Shown piece after piece: positions 60,477-64,000 of a stretch of DNA of 64,000 bases. The first letter of the stretch is position 1, and each line of letters opens with the position of its first letter. Made by a program: the position numbers and the translations under genes. A model generated the notes under the pieces. It ran no database searches and was not told where the DNA came from. It saw only the letters and a list, made by a program, of their open reading frames with translations. The stretch is taken from contig NZ_JONR01000027.1 in the NCBI RefSeq assembly GCF_000711955.1, positions 18,427 to 82,426 of the forward strand, given 5' to 3'. Origin of the DNA: Nevskia soli DSM 19509 (GTDB taxonomy: Bacteria > Pseudomonadota > Gammaproteobacteria > Nevskiales > Nevskiaceae).

Positions 60477-62561
60477 TTAGAACTGATATCCGATGCGGAG
60501 TGTGAACTCGTTACCAAATGCCAGGCCGCCCAGCAGATTCCGGTTCGGGTTGCTGCCCAGCCGGTCGTTGATGTAGTTGTAGAAGCCGTCGATGGCCCAG
60601 TGGCCGTTCGGCTTGTACTGCAGGCCGGGCTGGACCAGGATGCCGCCGCGCGGATCGTACAGGGTGGCGAAACCGGCGCGGAAGATGTCGTGCGGGAACG
60701 GCTGCTGGAAGGCGAACACCACGTAGTTGGCGTTGGTGACGCCGGGTGTGCCGCTGGTGGCGTTCGCATCGTAACTGTCGGAACCGCCGTAGCCCTTGAG
60801 CGAGCGGCCGAACAGGTCGTCGCGCGTACGGTGCATGTACTGCAGCACCAGATATGTCGCCGGGAACGCGTCGCTGAAGCGGTAGTACTTTTCCAGCACC
60901 AGGGCGCCGACCCAGTCGTTCGAATGCAGGAAGTCCTTGCCCAGGGTCGGCGAGGTATAGACGCGTGCCGGGGTGTAGCTGCCTTCCACGTTGATGATCA
61001 ACTGGTCGAGCAGCGAACCCGGCGCGCCGTCCACCACGTAGCTGGCGCCCAGGCCCAGTACCGTCTCCTGGAAGTAGTCGCGCTCGATGTGGCCACGCAG
61101 ATCGCCGCCGCCGGCGACGAAGAACGTGTTCAGCTCGCTCACCGCCTGCTGGTAGTTCTGCACCGGCGAAGCGTAGACCTTGCCGGTCGAGGGCTCGAAG
61201 TCGTTGATTGCGGCGTTCAGACCCTGGATGCCGTCCAGGCGCACCATCGAGGCGTAGTGGAACCATTCCGCCGCCGAATATACGCCGCCCGGGGAAGCTT
61301 CGAATGGCGTGCCGGCCAGCGCCGGACCGGAGCCACTGGGCAGATTGGTAGCGTTCACCGTGATGCCAAGCGGATTGATGCCGCCGTTGAGGCCGGTGGT
61401 CGGCAGGCCCTTGTTGACGTTGGAAGCGGTCCAGCGGAACACGCCGTCCGGGTTGTAGCGCCGCGTCGCCACCGCCTGGAAGCCCCATTGGCCGAAGTTG
61501 GCCTTCAGGCGCATGCCGTAGCTCAGCTTGTCCCATCTGTCGTTGCCGTTCAGGGCATAGTTGTCGTGAACGGTGAACTGCACCGGGATGATGTTGTACT
61601 GCGTGTTCGGATTGCCGTAGACCGTAGGCTGGAACTTCTGCACATAGCCGTCGGCGAGGATGTCGTCGGTGATCTGGTAGCCGATGCGCAGAGCCGGAGA
61701 CGGCACGCGCTTGTCGGAGTACTCTTCCTGGGCGTAGTCCAGGATCGAGTGGCGGCGCAGATCCAGGCCGTCCACCACGTCGAGCACGCGGAAGAAGATG
61801 GCCTGGCCCCAGGCGATGGACTGGTTGCCGAGACGGACGTTCAACGGACCATGGTTGTAATCCAGGATCATGGTCGGAAAATAGACCAGATAGTTGGGGC
61901 CAGCCCATTCCAGCGGATTCGGATGCTTCTGCCCTTCCACCTGATACTGGAAGTAGTTCGGCGCGCCGCCGTACAAGGCCGGATTGCCGCCGCTGATGCC
62001 GCCGTTCATGCCGGACAGGTCGGCACCGTTGAAATCGCTGTACTGCCCCATTTCGCCGATCGCGCGCAAGCGCGCGATGAACTTGAGGTCATTGGTGATC
62101 TTCACGCCCAATTCACCTTCAGCGCGCAGGATATGCAGGTTGAAGACGTTGTTGGCGGGCGCCACCGGGCGCGTATTGGTCGGCGCCAGGATATCCAGCG
62201 GCACCGTTGACCAGTTGGTCAGGTCGGGCGCGCCGCGGATGACATTACCCAATCCCGGAACCAGCGTGCCGAGAACGTTGCCGAGTATGGTGTTGGCCGA
62301 GTTCGGCGGCAGATACGGAACGATCTTCTCAGGCTGGGAGTTGTAAGGATTGCCCCTCTGGTTATTGGGGTTTTCCTTGTCGGTGGTGGAAAACGAGATT
62401 TCGGGGCGGATGAAGCCGCCGAAGCTGACATCCATATCCTTGAACCAGCCTCCCGACTCGCCGCCGGAAGAACCACTCGTATCATCCTGGGCCTGCGCGG
62501 CCCCGGCAGTCATCAACAGCAAGCCCAAAGCAATTGGACTCAGCTTTATTACTTTGCCCAC
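60477..62561 (-). CDS. DUF1302 outer-membrane protein
   Basis: 694 residues. The signal peptide ends near residue 25 (AQA/QDD). The DUF1302 beta-barrel has LGNQSIAWGQAIFFRVLDVVDGLDLRRHSILD, DYAQEEYSDKRVPSPALRIGYQ, LTLVLQYMHR-like strands (ATYLVLQYMHRTRDDLFGR) and a terminal aromatic (RIGYQF). The barrel is larger than usual. The start is GTG at 62561, preceded by GGGGGAGG. Members occur beside DUF1329 genes and are believed to form a channel or scaffold for hydrophobic substrates. It is followed by a strong terminator. Confidence 0.9.
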   Translation of the reverse strand: MGKVIKLSPIALGLLLMTAGAAQAQDDTSGSSGGESGGWFKDMDVSFGGFIRPEISFSTTDKENPNNQRGNPYNSQPEKIVPYLPPNSANTILGNVLGTLVPGLGNVIRGAPDLTNWSTVPLDILAPTNTRPVAPANNVFNLHILRAEGELGVKITNDLKFIARLRAIGEMGQYSDFNGADLSGMNGGISGGNPALYGGAPNYFQYQVEGQKHPNPLEWAGPNYLVYFPTMILDYNHGPLNVRLGNQSIAWGQAIFFRVLDVVDGLDLRRHSILDYAQEEYSDKRVPSPALRIGYQITDDILADGYVQKFQPTVYGNPNTQYNIIPVQFTVHDNYALNGNDRWDKLSYGMRLKANFGQWGFQAVATRRYNPDGVFRWTASNVNKGLPTTGLNGGINPLGITVNATNLPSGSGPALAGTPFEASPGGVYSAAEWFHYASMVRLDGIQGLNAAINDFEPSTGKVYASPVQNYQQAVSELNTFFVAGGGDLRGHIERDYFQETVLGLGASYVVDGAPGSLLDQLIINVEGSYTPARVYTSPTLGKDFLHSNDWVGALVLEKYYRFSDAFPATYLVLQYMHRTRDDLFGRSLKGYGGSDSYDANATSGTPGVTNANYVVFAFQQPFPHDIFRAGFATLYDPRGGILVQPGLQYKPNGHWAIDGFYNYINDRLGSNPNRNLLGGLAFGNEFTLRIGYQF

Positions 62562-62600
62562 GGCACCCTCCCCCGAGTAGATGTTTTAACCGCTCAATAC

Positions 62601-62630
62601 GCAATACCAATCACGCGCAATACCAATCAC
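62601..62630. repeat. Short tandem repeat, 2 x 16 bp
   Basis: GCAATACCAATCAC occurs twice with a period of 16 bp (62601-62614 and 62617-62630) between the Ycf48-like gene and the DUF1302 gene. It may be a regulatory site or slippage. Confidence 0.4.
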
Positions 62631-62661
62631 ACAGTCAGTCACGCAAGATCAACATCCGGAA

Positions 62662-63630
62662 TCAATCCGCAATCTGGATGATTTGACCGGAATGCCCTAC
62701 CACCAGTACGTTTTGCGACGCGCCCGCGCCGGTGACGCCCTGATACCAGGTCGTATTGATCTCTTCGTTGCCGAGATGCTTCCACGACTGCCCGTCGTCG
62801 GCGCTGAGCAGCATGTCGTGCAGGCCGGTGACGACCACCTTGCCGCCCGCCGAATGCACGCCCAGCAGGATCGCGGTGCTGCCGGAGTTGACGTCGCTCC
62901 AAGTGGCGCCGTGATCGGCGCTGCGCAGCAGCGCGCCGTTCTGCCCGGCGGCATAGGCCGGGCCTTCGGACGGCAGGTCCAGCGCGAACAGCGAGGCGTC
63001 ACCCTGGTGCAGCGTCTTCCAGGTCTTGCCGCCGTCGGCGCTGCGCACGATCAGGCCGAATTCACCGGCCATGGTGACGACGCCTTTTTCATCGACGTTG
63101 ACGTCATACAGATGCGGTTGTTCGCCGTCCTTGGTGTAGCTGGTCCAGTCCGGGGCGATCGAAACCCAGGTGGCGCCGCCATCCTCGGACTTGAGCGCGG
63201 TGCCGAAAGCGCCAACCGCGACCGCACGGCCCGCACTGTTGACGCTGACCGCGAACAGGCGGTTGTCGGTGCCGCTGGTGGACTTGACCCATTTGCCGGT
63301 ATCGTCCATCACCAGCACGGTGCCGGACTGCCCGACCGCGATGGCATGACCCTGTTGCACGGATACGCCCAGCAAGGACAGCGGCGTCGGCGCCGGGGTC
63401 ACCGCCTTCCAGCTCTTGCCGGCATCGCCGCTTTCCAGGATGGCGCCGGCGGCGCCCACGGCGATGGCCGCATCACCGTGGGAAGACACCGCGAACAAGG
63501 CCTGGTGCGCCGTGCCGGACACCAGCGGCGTGACTGTCGGAGCCGCCGAAGCGGCCCCGACGCCGAACAACAGGCCGGCGCCGGCCATAGCGGCCAGGGC
63601 GCCGACCCACACGCTGCGCTTGTGGCTCAC
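62662..63630 (-). CDS. Ycf48-like beta-propeller exported protein
   Basis: 322 residues. Signal peptide ends near residue 29 (ASA/AP). Seven repeats of the Ycf48/BNR type: blades have SADGGKTWKTL, SEDGGATWVSI, SADHGATWSDV, SADDGQSWKHL and matching GxxGxI/LL elements. Ycf48 assists photosystem II assembly in cyanobacteria; the proteobacterial relatives sit in DUF1329-DUF1302 operons without photosynthesis, so a role in assembly or transport at the outer membrane is more likely. The start is GTG at 63630, overlapping the stop of the upstream DUF1329 gene (GTGA). DUF1302 follows after 100 bp. Confidence 0.88.
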   Translation of the reverse strand: MSHKRSVWVGALAAMAGAGLLFGVGAASAAPTVTPLVSGTAHQALFAVSSHGDAAIAVGAAGAILESGDAGKSWKAVTPAPTPLSLLGVSVQQGHAIAVGQSGTVLVMDDTGKWVKSTSGTDNRLFAVSVNSAGRAVAVGAFGTALKSEDGGATWVSIAPDWTSYTKDGEQPHLYDVNVDEKGVVTMAGEFGLIVRSADGGKTWKTLHQGDASLFALDLPSEGPAYAAGQNGALLRSADHGATWSDVNSGSTAILLGVHSAGGKVVVTGLHDMLLSADDGQSWKHLGNEEINTTWYQGVTGAGASQNVLVVGHSGQIIQIAD

Positions 63631-64000
63631 GCCTGCCCCAGCCTGGTGATGGCCTGGTTGGTGAGGTACTTGTTGTAGACATCCACGCCGTTGTCGGAGA
63701 GCAGGGACTTGTAGCCGCCGGTGGTGGACTGGGTGTGCATGATGCGGCTCATGCGATTGGCCTGGATGTCGTGGCTATGGACGTAGGTCCAGCTCCAGTC
63801 GGAGTTGCCCTTGGCGTCCTTGACGGCGGCAGTGCCGTCTTCATAGCGCGACCAGCCGGGTTCGAAGGATTTCCACATCTCGCCCCTGCGGTCGAAGGTG
63901 ATGTAGGCGACGAATTGCTGGTTGCGCACGTCGATCCAGACGCGCTTCTTGCCGACGGGAGCGCGCGGGTAGCCGGTGGGCTCGGCTTCCAGGACGATGC
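63627..64000 (-). CDS. DUF1329 protein, C-terminal part
   Basis: About 124 residues, open at the window edge, so the N-terminus is missing. Its end KYLTNQAITRLG, with KKRVWIDVRNQQFVAYITFDRRGEMWKSF upstream, is the same family as the protein at 58890-60269, yet clearly diverged (about 40% identity by eye). The stop overlaps the GTG of the Ycf48-like gene by one frame shift. So the locus has two DUF1329 paralogues on either side of the Ycf48-like and DUF1302 genes. Confidence 0.88.
   Translation of the reverse strand, partial: IVLEAEPTGYPRAPVGKKRVWIDVRNQQFVAYITFDRRGEMWKSFEPGWSRYEDGTAAVKDAKGNSDWSWTYVHSHDIQANRMSRIMHTQSTTGGYKSLLSDNGVDVYNKYLTNQAITRLGQA

Overview
The window looks like chromosomal DNA of a GC-rich, Gram-negative proteobacterium, most likely a gammaproteobacterium. 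The grounds are the outer-membrane TonB and DUF1302 proteins, lipoproteins, LysR/MetR/CbbR regulators, a red-type (Form IC) RuBisCO with CbbX, and the codon bias. I could not fix the genus. I see no rRNA, tRNA, CRISPR array or complete insertion sequence. The gene content points to a facultatively autotrophic methylotroph that can also use ketones or other hydrophobic substrates.

Region 1 (1-18.1 kb) is a methanol/formaldehyde oxidation island. Two TonB-dependent receptors, a YVTN beta-propeller protein and an EamA-type exporter lie beside a lanthanide-type (XoxF) methanol dehydrogenase. With it are an XoxJ-like binding protein fused to ankyrin repeats and a cytochrome c (XoxG-like). The complete glutathione route for formaldehyde follows: Gfa, class III alcohol dehydrogenase (FrmA) and S-formylglutathione hydrolase (FrmB), the last with an EthD-family partner. 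A sigma-54 activator of the AcoR type sits in the middle. Upstream of xoxF, frmA and ethD-frmB I find paired copies of an inverted repeat, TGKGYC-N6-GACMCA, always 22 bp apart. In the first two cases a sigma-54 promoter of the form TGGCACG-N4-CTGCT lies about 100 bp downstream. This looks like one RpoN regulon driven by the local activator.

Region 2 (18.1-29.6 kb) is a compact Calvin-cycle operon read on the minus strand, cbbL-S-X-F-P-T-Z-A-E-Y, with cbbR divergent. Methanol carbon oxidised to CO2 in region 1 can be re-fixed here. The sigma-54 enhancer of ethD-frmB lies inside the 3' end of cbbY.

Region 3 (29.6-45.5 kb) is mixed. It holds a small secreted Cys protein, a SnoaL-like/GNAT/nitrilase operon, a COG2509 flavoprotein, metE with a coupled 59-residue protein and divergent metR, a YkgJ-type Cys-cluster membrane protein, two lipoproteins and a DUF305 protein. 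Between 42.6 and 44.7 kb a foreign-looking two-gene module (trypsin-like protease plus a small protein with a hydrophobic C-terminal segment) is bracketed by direct duplicates of the 3' end of a quinone oxidoreductase gene. Neither duplicate belongs to an intact gene.

Region 4 (45.5-64 kb, minus strand) is a catabolic island. An acetone/acetophenone-carboxylase-like complex (two HyuA-type subunits, one HyuB-type subunit and a zinc-ribbon gamma subunit) is followed by two SDR dehydrogenases, a DUF3237 protein, an unrecognised protein, an acetoacetyl-CoA synthetase and a saccharopine-dehydrogenase-like reductase. Upstream lie DUF1329, DUF1302, Ycf48-like and a second DUF1329 gene, the set usually seen where Gram-negative bacteria take up hydrophobic compounds. 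Tandem palindromic operators precede the distal DUF1329 gene. A likely pathway is alcohol to ketone (SDR), carboxylation to a 3-oxo acid, then CoA activation.
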